Assembly: GCF_023243115.1 (NCBI RefSeq)
Contig: NZ_CP085081.1
Span: 4,237,001-4,301,000, forward strand
Direction: 5' to 3'
Source: Sediminicoccus sp. KRV36
GTDB taxonomy: Bacteria > Pseudomonadota > Alphaproteobacteria > Acetobacterales > Acetobacteraceae
DNA length: 64,000 nt
The notes beneath the pieces are model-generated. The model worked only from the letters and a program-made list of their open reading frames with translations, did not search any database and was not told the origin of the DNA. The translations under genes and the position numbers were made by a program. Positions 1-8,342 of the stretch are shown here, in pieces (the stretch's first letter is position 1; every line of letters begins with the position of its first letter).

Positions 1-59
1 CAAAAGGAGCGCGCATCATCGGGCTGCACCACCACCAGTGGAGCGAGGGTCTCGGACAT
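1..59 (-). CDS. N-terminal fragment of an unidentified protein (cut by window edge)
   Basis: Only the first 19 codons of a gene reading off the left edge are present (M-S-E-T-L-A-P-L-V-V-V-Q-P-D-D-A-R-S-F). Its ATG overlaps the TGA of the upstream GntR regulator as TGATG, so the two are probably co-transcribed and translationally coupled. The gene is therefore a likely target of that regulator. Too little is visible to name a family. Confidence 0.6.
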   Translation of the reverse strand, partial: MSETLAPLVVVQPDDARSF

Positions 60-766
60 CAGGGGTTCCTCCTGCGGGGGATGATGGGGAAAGCCCGGGC
101 GGGGGCCAGCAACGTTGCCAGCGCCTCGGCCCGGCGGCCGATATGGCGGTGCAGGATCGCAGCGCCGGACGCAGCGTCGCGGCTGGTCAGCGCCTCCAGC
201 AGCGCGTCATGCTCGTCGAAATTCAGCTCGGGCCGGGGGCCGGTCGCATAGGCCCAGCGGATGAAGGTGGTGCGCGCATTCACCTCGCTCAGCGTGCGCA
301 GCAATTCGGCATTGGCCGAGAGGGCGCAGAGCGATTCATGGAAGCGCACATCCTCGGCCACCATGGCCGCGCGATCCTGCTCGCGCGCCAATTGGCGATG
401 CCGCGCGCGCCAGGCCCGGGCGAGCGCGTTCACCGCCGCGGGTGTGGCGCGTTCGCAGGCCAGGCGGAAGGCCGTGGCCTCCAACGCCTCGCGCAGTTCG
501 TAGAGGTCCATCGCCTCGCGCAGATCGAGGTCGCGCACGAAGAAGCCCTGGCCGCCGCGCGCCACCAGCAGGCGCTCGGCCGCCAGGCGGTTCAGCGCTT
601 CGCGCAGCGGGGTGCGGGACAGGCCCAGTCGCTCGGCCAGATGCACCTCGTTCAGGCGTTCGGCGGGGCGCAGTTCATAGAGCAGCAGCATGCCGCGCAG
701 CGCCTCATAGGCGATGTCCACCGCGCTGGCGCGCGGGGCTTCGGGGGGGAGCTTCGTGGCCGACAT
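59..766 (-). CDS. GntR family transcriptional regulator, FCD (FadR-type) subfamily
   Basis: A 235-residue regulator. The N-terminal winged helix-turn-helix has the family signature RTPLREAL at residues 51-58. The C-terminal helical FCD ligand domain shows the spaced acidic and histidine residues used for metal binding in this family (D139, H143, H186 and H208 by my alignment). Such proteins usually repress catabolic genes and are released by a small organic acid. A perfect palindrome lies 15 bp upstream of the start codon, which suggests autoregulation. The gene overlaps the start of the next gene on the left. The effector cannot be told from sequence. Confidence 0.9.
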   Translation of the reverse strand: MSATKLPPEAPRASAVDIAYEALRGMLLLYELRPAERLNEVHLAERLGLSRTPLREALNRLAAERLLVARGGQGFFVRDLDLREAMDLYELREALEATAFRLACERATPAAVNALARAWRARHRQLAREQDRAAMVAEDVRFHESLCALSANAELLRTLSEVNARTTFIRWAYATGPRPELNFDEHDALLEALTSRDAASGAAILHRHIGRRAEALATLLAPARAFPIIPRRRNP

Positions 767-781
767 GCGCGCGAAGCATTA

Positions 782-802
782 TGCATTGCTGTATACAATG
801 CA
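782..802. promoter_or_regulatory. Palindromic operator, probable GntR binding site
   Basis: TGCATTG, a 7-bp spacer CTGTATA, then CAATGCA: perfect 7-bp inverted arms centred about 26 bp upstream of the GntR start codon. The TTG...TGTATACAA core resembles operators of FCD-type GntR regulators. The sequence supports the palindrome; its assignment to this regulator is inference from position. Confidence 0.6.
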
Positions 803-934
803 AGAGGCAAACGCGCCGCCTGTCACGTTGGGAAGTCGTCCCCTCCTGCCCGGCAGAAAGGATTTATCAACGTGTCTGGCCCCATTCCCGCCACCCCGGA
901 ATGTGTCGGCGCATCAGGCGCCAGAAGGATGTGA

Positions 935-2623
935 ATGACCACTGGCCTGAACAATCTCCCCTTGATCAGCAAGCTGCTTCTCGCCCTGGGCCTGATGGTC
1001 CTGGTCGGCCTGGGCGGTGGCTACCACGCCGTCACCCGGATGGCGGCCACGGATGCCCTCTATTCACGCCTGCTGCACCAGAATGCCCGCGCCGCCCTTC
1101 ACCTCGCCCGCGCCAATATCGCGCTGATCGATGATGGCCGCGTGCTCAACCGCATGGTGACGGAAACCACGCCGAGCGCCATTCGCGGCAGCATGGGCGA
1201 ATTGGCGGCGATCCACGCCCGCGTTGCGGAAATGCTGGCCATCGCCGAAGCGGCCATGCCCAGCATTGCCGCTGAACTGCGGGACATCACCAACGACTAA
1301 GCCCGGCTGACGGAGATTTCGGCCCCCATCGGGCCGGCCATGCTGGCGAATGACACAGGCGTGGCGATGCGCATCCTGCTGGAGCAGCGGCGCCCCCTCT
1401 ATGGTCCGCTCCGGACGAAATTCCGTGACCTGACCAGCCGGCTGGACAATGAGATGACGGCCGCTTCCAACGCCGCAAGGGCCGAAACCCACGCCAGCTA
1501 TTGGCGCGCCCTCGCCATCATCGCCCTGGGCAGCGCATTCGCGGTGGGGCTGGCGCTCTGGCTGATGGTCGGCGGGGTGGCGCGGCCGATCGGGCGGATC
1601 ACCGGGCGCATGCTCGCGCTGCGCGATGGTGACAAGCACAGCCCAATCCCCGGTGCCGGCCGCAAGGATGAAGTGGGCCGCATGGCCGACTCGATCGAAG
1701 CCTTCCGCCTTGCCGCATTGGAGCAGGACCGGATTGCCGCCGGCCTCGCTGAACAGCAGGCCGCGCGCGCGGCGCGCGCCGAAAAGGTCGAGGCGCTGGT
1801 TCGGCACTTCGAAGCCGAAGCGGCCGATGCCCTGCGCTTCGTCGCCGCGGCCTCGGCCGAGTTGGACATGACGGCCGGCGCCATGCAGGGCGCGGCGCAG
1901 GCGGGGCATGAGCGGGCGCTCTCCCTCGCTGCCTCGGCCGAGCAAGCCAGCGCGAATGTGCAGACCGTCGCTGCCTCGGCCGAGGAAATGTCCGCCAGTA
2001 TCGCCGAGGTCGCGCGTCAGGTCACCGAGGGTTCGCGGGTGGCGAGCCAGGCGGCGGAGGACGCGCGCGCCACCAGTGAGGCCGTGACGGCCCTGGCCGA
2101 GGGCGCGCAGAAAATCGGCGAGGTGGTGCGCATGATCAGCGACATCGCGGGCCAGACCAATCTGCTGGCCCTCAACGCCACGATCGAGGCCGCACGCGCC
2201 GGAGAAGCAGGCAAGGGCTTCGCCGTGGTGGCGAGTGAGGTGAAGCAACTGGCCGCCCAGACCGCCCGGGCGACCGAGCAGATCGGCGCGCAGATCACGG
2301 CCATCCAGGGTGATACGGAGCGCGCGGTGGACGCCATCCGCTCCATCGCCAGCACCATCGCCGCCATGGACGCGACCACGGCCCAGGTGGCGGCAGCCAC
2401 GGAGGAACAGGCGGCCGCCACGCGGGAAATCGGCCGCGCCGTGGCCGAAGCCGCCATCGGCACGCGCGACGTCAGCCGCTTCGCCGGTGGGGTGACGCAG
2501 GGCGCCACGGAAACCGGCGCCGCCGCCACCCAATTGCGCAGCGCCTCGGGCGAGCTCAATCGCCGTGCGGAAGCCTTGCGCCAGGACGTGGACGGTTTCC
2601 TGGCCGGGATCAAGGCGGCCTGA
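935..2623 (+). pseudogene. Methyl-accepting chemotaxis protein gene interrupted by one in-frame TAA
   Basis: Two reading frames, 935-1300 and 1340-2623, lie in the same phase and are separated only by a TAA at 1298-1300. Read through, they give one chemoreceptor of about 562 residues. It has a first membrane helix near residues 10-27, a periplasmic helical sensor region, a second membrane helix near 192-214, a HAMP linker, and a complete cytoplasmic signalling domain with the conserved hairpin ([19 protein letters not shown]). The stop falls in the sensor domain. The codons right after it (A-R-L-T-E-I) continue the protein without a frame change. As written, the first part would be a 121-residue membrane fragment. 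The second could only be made by re-initiation at ATG 1340, giving a receptor without its first helix. The break could be a recent mutation or a sequencing error. Confidence 0.8.
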
Positions 2624-2684
2624 ATTGCCCCCGGGGTGCTGGCTTCACCTGCGCCGCCGCGGCATCGGGCATGCCTGCGTGAGG

Positions 2685-2714
2685 GCCGGTTCAGGCAGGG
2701 CTGCCTGAACCGGC
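2685..2714. terminator. Bidirectional hairpin between convergent genes
   Basis: A perfect 14-bp inverted repeat (GCCGGTTCAGGCAG, then GG, then its complement) sits between the end of the chemoreceptor gene and the end of the convergent DUF2950 gene. There is no strong T-run on either side, so efficiency is uncertain. Confidence 0.65.
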
Positions 2715-2720
2715 GTGGTG

Positions 2721-3713
2721 CTACTCCGGCACCACCACCCAGCCAGGCCCCGGATCGAAACGCGTGATTCCGCGCGCGATCTGCGCCGTCTGCGGCCCCA
2801 GATTGGCCTGATAGACCTGCCCCTGATGGCTCACCAGGAAGGACTGTATGCCCGAGACGCCATATTGCGCGGGGATGGCGAGCACGGCGAAGCCGCCGAT
2901 CATCCGGCCATTCACCACGTAATCCATCTCACCCCCGCGCGCCGCCGGCCCCTGGCCTTCCAGCATGCGGAACAGATAGCCATGGAAGGGGCGCGGGGCC
3001 TCACCCGGGCCACGGCGGGCATAGCCGCCCTCACTCGCCGCGGCCGCCAGCGGGCCAAGCGGGCTTGGCGCCTCGCCCTCATCGGTCGCCCAGTAGAGGC
3101 CGTCGCGCTGGCCCGGTGTGGAGAAGAAGCGCCGCGCATAGCTGCGCAGCGCGCCCTGCCGGCCGGCGGTGCGGGCATATTCATCCTGCACCTCCACCAG
3201 GGTCCGCAGCGCCGCGATGGTGTCGAGTTCGTTGCGGCCGATCCGGCGATCGAGCAATTCCTGCGCACCCTCCCGCGCGTCGAAGCGCCAGGCCTGGCCG
3301 CGCTGGACCATGGGGATGGGCAGGGGCCAGTCATCGGTGCCGATCTGCAAGGTCGCGCGGCCTGGGGCGGAGCGCAGAATCTCATGCTTCGCGGCATAGG
3401 CGGCGGTGAAGCGGTCCCGCGCCGCACGATCCGCCACCGGGTCCCCCGAGCGAACCAGGGCAATGGCGCGCTGGCCCAGCACGCGCAGCAGGCGCCGCTC
3501 ATCATGCCCGGCGATGGCCTCGGCCAGGGCGGCGAAACCCGCCTCGGGCGAGGGGAAGCTCTGCGGCGGCAAGGGCGGGCGCGGGGCCTCGGCCTCCGCC
3601 ATGGGGGGAGCCTCCTGCGCCCGGGCAATGTGCTGGCCGGGAAGGAGGGCGAGAGTGAGCGCGAGGCCACCCAGGATCAGGCGCTGCTTCAGATGCTGTG
3701 TCATCGCGCTCAT
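2721..3713 (-). CDS. DUF2950 family secreted protein
   Basis: 330 residues with a signal peptide ending near ARAQ (about residue 33), so the protein is probably periplasmic. The remainder matches the DUF2950 pattern: SPEAGFAALAEAI near the start of the domain, SGDPVAD, the DDWPLPIPMV segment, RRIGRNELDTI, DGLYW, SPLGPL, HGYLF and the closing YGVSGIQSF / VYQANLG / FDPGPGW motifs. The function of the family is unknown. Its ATG overlaps the stop of the upstream DUF3300 gene (ATGA). This pairing is common for the two families and suggests that they act together in the envelope. Confidence 0.88.
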   Translation of the reverse strand: MSAMTQHLKQRLILGGLALTLALLPGQHIARAQEAPPMAEAEAPRPPLPPQSFPSPEAGFAALAEAIAGHDERRLLRVLGQRAIALVRSGDPVADRAARDRFTAAYAAKHEILRSAPGRATLQIGTDDWPLPIPMVQRGQAWRFDAREGAQELLDRRIGRNELDTIAALRTLVEVQDEYARTAGRQGALRSYARRFFSTPGQRDGLYWATDEGEAPSPLGPLAAAASEGGYARRGPGEAPRPFHGYLFRMLEGQGPAARGGEMDYVVNGRMIGGFAVLAIPAQYGVSGIQSFLVSHQGQVYQANLGPQTAQIARGITRFDPGPGWVVVPE

Positions 3714-5548
3714 CCGCCCCGCCTGCCGCCGCCGCCACCACCGCCACGGGGGCCCGCGGCGCGCGCGCCACCGCCACCTCCACCGCCGCCTGCCCGCGCA
3801 GCGCCCGCCGGCCGGCCACCGCCACCGCCCTGGATTTGTTGCCGGGAGACGGGCGCCGCCTGGCGGCTGGCCTGGCCGCGTTCGGCCGCGGCGCGCACGT
3901 CGCGCCCCTGCCCCACGCCATCCAGCCCCGCCGGCCGGGTCTGCGGGCGCTGCTGCGGCGCCTGCGGCCTTCCGCTGGGCAAAGTGCTGGGCCGGTTGGC
4001 GCCCGCATTGGGCCTGTCACCACCGCCCGGCCGGTTCACGCCCGCGCCGGCGCCGCCGCCGGGACGATTGCCGCCCGCATTGGGCCGATCACCACCGCCC
4101 GGCCGGTTCACGCCCGCGCCGGCGCCGCCGCCGGGACGATTGCCGCCCGCATTGGGCCGATCACCACCGCCCGGCCGGTTCGCGCCCGCGCCAGAGCCTT
4201 CGCCGCCGACAGGACGATTGCCACCCAGATTGGGCCGCTCGCCACCGCCCGGCCGGTTCGCACCCGCGCCAGGACCTTCACCGCCGCCAGGGCGATTGCC
4301 ACCCAGATTGGGCCGCTCGCCACCGCCCGGCCGGTTCGCACCCGCGCCAGGACCTTCACCGCCGCCAGGACGATTGCCGCCCAGATTGGGCCGATCACCA
4401 ACGCCCGGCCGGTTCGCACCCGCGCCAAGCCCATCGCCGCCACCCGGGCGGTTGCCGCCCAAATTCGGCCGGTCGCCACCGCCCGGCCGGTTCGCACCCA
4501 ACCCCCCGTCGCGCTGGATCTGGTCCGCCCGGCCGCGGAATTGGTCGCGGCTCTGGTCACGGTTGACGCTCCGGTTGCCGGACACGTCGCCGCGGAAGCG
4601 GTTGTTCACATCGCGGTTGGAATAGGCCACACCATGCCGGTGGGAGACATCATGCTGCCAGCGGTTGTTGTTGATCTGCGTGCGGTTGACGTTGATGTTG
4701 TTGAAGCGGTTCACATTGACATCGGCATAGCCGCGCCCCCAGCCCGGCCGCGCCCAGCCCCAGAGCGAGCCGACCACCGCCACACCCCCCGCGAAGGCCA
4801 TGCCGGTGAGCAGCGCGTTGCCCACGCCCCAACCAACCGGCGGCGGCATGTAGACCGGCGGGTTGCTCGGCCAGGGCCAGGTGCCGAAGACCACATTGGG
4901 GTTGTAGGCCGGAACGAAGACCACCTCCGGGTTGGTCGGCGCGATGGTGATGATCTGCGGCGGCGCGGCCACGACGCCGCCGGAAGCCGGCGCCACAGGC
5001 ACATTCTGCGTGACGGTCACGGTCTGCTGCGGCCCGCTTTGCAACTGGCCCGCCGCCTGGGCGCGGCCGCGCAGCACCTGGATGGCGTTGAACACATCCT
5101 CCTGCTGGGCCAGCACCGCATCGCCCACCTGCTGCATCCATTCCAGCTGGTCGTTCAACAGGCCGAGCACATCGGGAAAGGGCACCAGCGACTTCACCGA
5201 GGGGTCCCAGCTTTGCGATGCCAGGGCCTGCGCCAGCGCATCGCCGCGCAGCCCCGCATTCTGCCCCTGGGCGAGCCAGCGCTTGGCCTGCACCACTTCC
5301 AGCGGATAGGTCGCCGCCATCAGGACCTGCATCAGCAACTCATCCGGATACAGCGCGATGGGGGCGAGCAGCTGCTCCAGCTGCGCCTGGCTCAGGCTCG
5401 CGGCCTCATCGGCATTTATCACAGGCTGGGGGGCCGCAAGCTGGGCCCGCGCGGCGGGGCCGGTCAGGATAGAAGCCCCGCCAAAGGCCAGGGCCAGCAG
5501 CACCAGCGCCGCCCGTCGGGGATCCCCGTTGCCGAAGCTGTGGCGCAT
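3710..5548 (-). CDS. DUF3300 domain protein with a long Gly/Asn/Arg/Pro repeat tail
   Basis: 612 residues from the ATG at 5548, chosen because GGGAGG stands 7 nt upstream and a clean signal peptide (ending ARAQ) follows. An upstream in-frame ATG at 5599 lacks these. The N-terminal half is the DUF3300 domain (LLAPIALYPDELLMQVL, then SWDPSVKSLVPFPDVL, then VFVPAYNPNVVFGTW) followed by a short hydrophobic, Trp/Gly-rich segment. The C-terminal half is built from repeats of the NRPGGG type, 26 residues each and then 24 residues each, and ends in a Gly/Arg-rich tail. It is probably an exported, partly disordered envelope protein. It is translationally coupled to DUF2950. Function unknown. Confidence 0.88.
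   Translation of the reverse strand: MRHSFGNGDPRRAALVLLALAFGGASILTGPAARAQLAAPQPVINADEAASLSQAQLEQLLAPIALYPDELLMQVLMAATYPLEVVQAKRWLAQGQNAGLRGDALAQALASQSWDPSVKSLVPFPDVLGLLNDQLEWMQQVGDAVLAQQEDVFNAIQVLRGRAQAAGQLQSGPQQTVTVTQNVPVAPASGGVVAAPPQIITIAPTNPEVVFVPAYNPNVVFGTWPWPSNPPVYMPPPVGWGVGNALLTGMAFAGGVAVVGSLWGWARPGWGRGYADVNVNRFNNINVNRTQINNNRWQHDVSHRHGVAYSNRDVNNRFRGDVSGNRSVNRDQSRDQFRGRADQIQRDGGLGANRPGGGDRPNLGGNRPGGGDGLGAGANRPGVGDRPNLGGNRPGGGEGPGAGANRPGGGERPNLGGNRPGGGEGPGAGANRPGGGERPNLGGNRPVGGEGSGAGANRPGGGDRPNAGGNRPGGGAGAGVNRPGGGDRPNAGGNRPGGGAGAGVNRPGGGDRPNAGANRPSTLPSGRPQAPQQRPQTRPAGLDGVGQGRDVRAAAERGQASRQAAPVSRQQIQGGGGGRPAGAARAGGGGGGGGARAAGPRGGGGGGGRRGG
4005..4500 (-). repeat. In-frame tandem repeats coding the NRPGGG tract
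   Basis: Within the DUF3300 gene the DNA repeats in units of 78 bp (about four copies, coding 26-residue units with two NRPGGG-like motifs) and then two near-identical units of 72 bp. All units are multiples of 3, so gain or loss of a unit keeps the frame. Neighbouring copies are nearly identical at DNA level, pointing to recent expansion or homogenisation. Confidence 0.85.
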
Positions 5549-5662
5549 GCCTGCCCTCCCCCTCACGCTTTTTCGTATCGGTGATGAGGTTACTCCCAAG
5601 CCTCGCCGAATGCACCAGTCCTGGCGTTGGTTGTGATGTTCATCCGGTCACCTTCCGGCCAT

Positions 5663-6568
5663 TCACGCCGCGAATTCCCCGCGCAGCCAATCGGCCAGCA
5701 TGCGCAAATCCGGATTGCCGGCGTGACGCGTTTCATATTGCAGCGTGAAATGGCGGCGCGTCGGCCGCCTCACCGCATGGGCCGGCACCACGGCCCCCCG
5801 CGCGAGGTCGGGGGCGAGCAGCGCCTCGATGGCGATCACGGCACCGAGCCCCTGTGCCGCCGCCTCCATCGCGACATTCATGCTCTCGAAGGTGCTGCCG
5901 CCGCGCAGCGGCGTCTTCGCGTGGCCCGCATGGTTCAGCCAGCGCCGCCAGTCATCCGGCCGGCAGCGTGAATGCAGCAGCGGAATCCGCGCGAAATCCG
6001 GCGCCCCGCCTTCCAACCCCCCGCCTTCCAACCCCCCGCCCTCCAACCATTGCGGCGCGCAAACCGGCAGGGTGGCGATGGGCACCAGCGGCAGGACCAC
6101 CAGCCCCGGCATGCCCTGCGGCTCACTCACCGCGATCACCGCATCGAAGCGCCCGGGCAGCAGGTCCAGCGGGCTCGAACTCGTGTGCCATTCGACCACG
6201 AGATCGGGCAGCGCGCGCTGCAACTCCCGCAACCGCGGAAACAACAGGCGCGAGGCGAAATAGCCATAGACACCCACCGTGATGGGCCGGCCGCGCCCCA
6301 GCCGGGCACGGCCGGTGGCGATGGCCAGGCGGTCCAGCGCCTCACCCGCGCCAGCGGCCAGGGTTTCGCCCGCCGTGGTCAGCACCAGGCCCTGCGCCTG
6401 CCGCAGGAAGAGCGTCACGCCGAGGCTCTGCTCCAGCTCGCGAATCTGGCGGCTGACGGCGCCTGGCGTCACCGAAAGCTCGCGCGCGGCGCCGGTCATG
6501 GAAAGATGCCGCGCCGCCGCCTCGAAGGCGCGGATGGCGGTCAACGGGGGCAGGGCGCGATGGGCCAT
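5663..6568 (-). CDS. LysR family transcriptional regulator (GcvA-like)
   Basis: 301 residues. The N-terminal helix-turn-helix reads AIRAFEAAARHLSMTGAARE followed by SVTPGAVSRQIRELE. The C-terminal part is a periplasmic-binding-like effector domain. The layout (PPLTAIRAFEAAARH, VTPGAVSRQI) is that of the GcvA-like group. It is transcribed away from the acyl-CoA dehydrogenase operon, whose likely regulator it is. A perfect LysR-type palindrome lies 4 bp before its start. An internal Gly-Gly-Leu-Glu repeat in the effector domain comes from a 15-bp tandem repeat. Confidence 0.92.
   Translation of the reverse strand: MAHRALPPLTAIRAFEAAARHLSMTGAARELSVTPGAVSRQIRELEQSLGVTLFLRQAQGLVLTTAGETLAAGAGEALDRLAIATGRARLGRGRPITVGVYGYFASRLLFPRLRELQRALPDLVVEWHTSSSPLDLLPGRFDAVIAVSEPQGMPGLVVLPLVPIATLPVCAPQWLEGGGLEGGGLEGGAPDFARIPLLHSRCRPDDWRRWLNHAGHAKTPLRGGSTFESMNVAMEAAAQGLGAVIAIEALLAPDLARGAVVPAHAVRRPTRRHFTLQYETRHAGNPDLRMLADWLRGEFAA
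6006..6050. repeat. 15-bp tandem repeat, three copies, inside the LysR gene
   Basis: CCGCCTTCCAACCCC occurs twice exactly (6006-6020 and 6021-6035), then once in degenerate form (6036-6050). On the coding strand it encodes repeated GGLEG units in the effector domain. The unit is a multiple of 3 and keeps the frame. Confidence 0.85.
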
Positions 6569-6571
6569 GGG

Positions 6572-6586
6572 TTGAGCCTAGCTCAA
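6572..6586. promoter_or_regulatory. LysR-type operator between the divergent genes
   Basis: TTGAGC-CTA-GCTCAA is a perfect palindrome containing the T-N11-A arrangement expected of LysR binding sites. It lies 4 bp upstream of the LysR start and about 76 bp upstream of the acyl-CoA dehydrogenase start, a good position for autorepression and control of the operon. Confidence 0.65.
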
Positions 6587-6662
6587 AGCCCTGACCCAAG
6601 AAATCGTTTGAGGCGCGCGGAGCGCAACCCTAGCTTCACCCCGTCCAGGGAAGGAACGCCAC

Positions 6663-8342
6663 ATGCACATCACCCCGATCACAGCCCCTGTCGGCCCCGA
6701 GGCGGTGCCCGATGCGGGTGGCCAGAATCTCTGGCGGGCGGACCCGGCCTTCGCCCGCCTCCTGCCGCTCTACCTGCCGCCTGATCTGCTGGCGGTGATG
6801 CTGCCGCAGCTGGACCGGCTGGGTGCCCTCGCTGGCGGCGAACTGGATGCGCTGGCCGGCACGGCGGATCGCAATCCGCCCCAGCTCATCCATCGCACCC
6901 GCCGGGGTGAGGATGCGCAAAGCGTGGACTACCACCCTGCCTATCGCGAGATGGAGCGCCTGGCCTTCGGCGAATTCGGCCTCTCCAGCATGAGCCACCG
7001 CCCCGGCGTCTTCGGCTGGCCGGCCCCCCTGCCGCCGGCGGCGAAATACGCGCTGACCTTCCTGTTTGCCCAAGCGGAATTCGGCCTGCTCTGCCCGGTG
7101 AACATGACCGACAGCCTGGCCCGCACGCTGCGCCGCTTCGGCAGCGCCGAGCTGGTGGAACGCTACCTCCCGCTGCTGGCCAGCCAGGACATGGACGCGC
7201 TGCACCAGGGGGCGATGTTCATGACCGAACAGGGCGCGGGCTCCGATATCGCGGCCACGGCCGTGACGGCCGAGCCCGCCAATGACGGCACGCATCTTCT
7301 GTATGGCGACAAGTGGTTCTGCTCCAACCCCGATGCGGAATTGGCGCTGGTGCTGGCGCGGCGGGGCGGGGGTGCCGCGGGCCTCAAGGGCGTGGGGCTT
7401 TTCCTGCTGCCACGCACGCTGCCCGATGGGACGCCCAACGCCTACCGGATCGTCCGCCTCAAGGACAAGCTAGGCACACGCTCGATGGCGAGCGGCGAAA
7501 TCCGGTTGGAAGGTGCCCGCGCCTGGCTGATCGGCGACCCCGAGGCCGGCTTCAAGCAGATGGCCGACATGGTGAATTCCTCCCGCCTCTCCAATGCGGT
7601 GCGTGCCGCCGGCATGATGCGCCGGGCGATGACCGAGGCGCTGTTCGTCGCGCGCAACCGCCGCGCCTTCGGCAAGCGCCTGGTCGAGATACCGCTGATG
7701 CGTCGGCAACTCGCCAAGATGCTGCTGCGCGCCGAACAGGCCCGCGCCATGGTCTTCCAAACGGCCGAGGCGCTGCGCCGCTCCGATGCCGGCGAGGAGG
7801 GTGCCTATGCCCTGCTGCGCATCCTGACGCCGCTGGTGAAGTTCCGCGCCTGCCGCGATGCGCGCCAGGTCACGGGCGATGCCATGGAGGTGCGCGGCGG
7901 CTGTGGCTACATCGAGGAATGGCCCGAGGCGCGGCTGCTGCGCGATTCCCATCTGGGCAGCATCTGGGAGGGAACGAGCAACATCATCGCCCTCGATGTG
8001 CTGCGCGCGGCCGAACGCGAGGCCGGCTTCATCGCCCTCACGGCGCTGATCACCCGGCTGCAGGCCGAAGCGCCGTTGCATGGCTTCCAGCCGGCACTGG
8101 AACGCGCCGGCCATCTGCTGGAGCGCGCGCAGCGTGACCCGGCCCTGGCGCGCGCGGCGGCCAGCGCGCTGTATCACCTGACCAGCGCCGCCGCCCTGGC
8201 CTGGGAAGCGGCACGCACCGGCGATGCGAACCGCGCCGCCTTGGCGCGCATGGTGCTGACGCATCGCGTGTTGCCCCACGATCCGCTGGATGACGCCGAT
8301 CCCGATGCGGCGCTGCTGCCGGAGCTGCTGGAGGCGGCATGA
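6663..8342 (+). CDS. Acyl-CoA dehydrogenase family protein (AidB-like)
   Basis: 559 residues, longer than the usual 380-400 because of an extended N-terminus and an added C-terminal helical region, as in the AidB-like branch. FAD/substrate motifs are visible: FMTEQGAGSDIA, GDKWFCSNPDAE, and the GGCGYIEEWPEARLLRD segment. The likely catalytic Glu sits in WEGTSN. It should oxidise a CoA thioester or an unusual substrate using FAD. It is the first gene of an operon with a FAH-fold hydratase (ATGA overlap) and an MFS carrier, divergent from a LysR regulator. The operon therefore probably imports and degrades one organic acid; its identity is unknown. Confidence 0.88.
   Translation: MHITPITAPVGPEAVPDAGGQNLWRADPAFARLLPLYLPPDLLAVMLPQLDRLGALAGGELDALAGTADRNPPQLIHRTRRGEDAQSVDYHPAYREMERLAFGEFGLSSMSHRPGVFGWPAPLPPAAKYALTFLFAQAEFGLLCPVNMTDSLARTLRRFGSAELVERYLPLLASQDMDALHQGAMFMTEQGAGSDIAATAVTAEPANDGTHLLYGDKWFCSNPDAELALVLARRGGGAAGLKGVGLFLLPRTLPDGTPNAYRIVRLKDKLGTRSMASGEIRLEGARAWLIGDPEAGFKQMADMVNSSRLSNAVRAAGMMRRAMTEALFVARNRRAFGKRLVEIPLMRRQLAKMLLRAEQARAMVFQTAEALRRSDAGEEGAYALLRILTPLVKFRACRDARQVTGDAMEVRGGCGYIEEWPEARLLRDSHLGSIWEGTSNIIALDVLRAAEREAGFIALTALITRLQAEAPLHGFQPALERAGHLLERAQRDPALARAAASALYHLTSAAALAWEAARTGDANRAALARMVLTHRVLPHDPLDDADPDAALLPELLEAA

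Noticed and set aside
2715..5584. Very long plus-strand reading frames opposite DUF2950/DUF3300
   Set aside because: They are antisense shadows produced by high GC and the in-frame repeats; translations are Arg/Pro/His-rich without domains, while the minus strand gives recognisable families with signal peptides.
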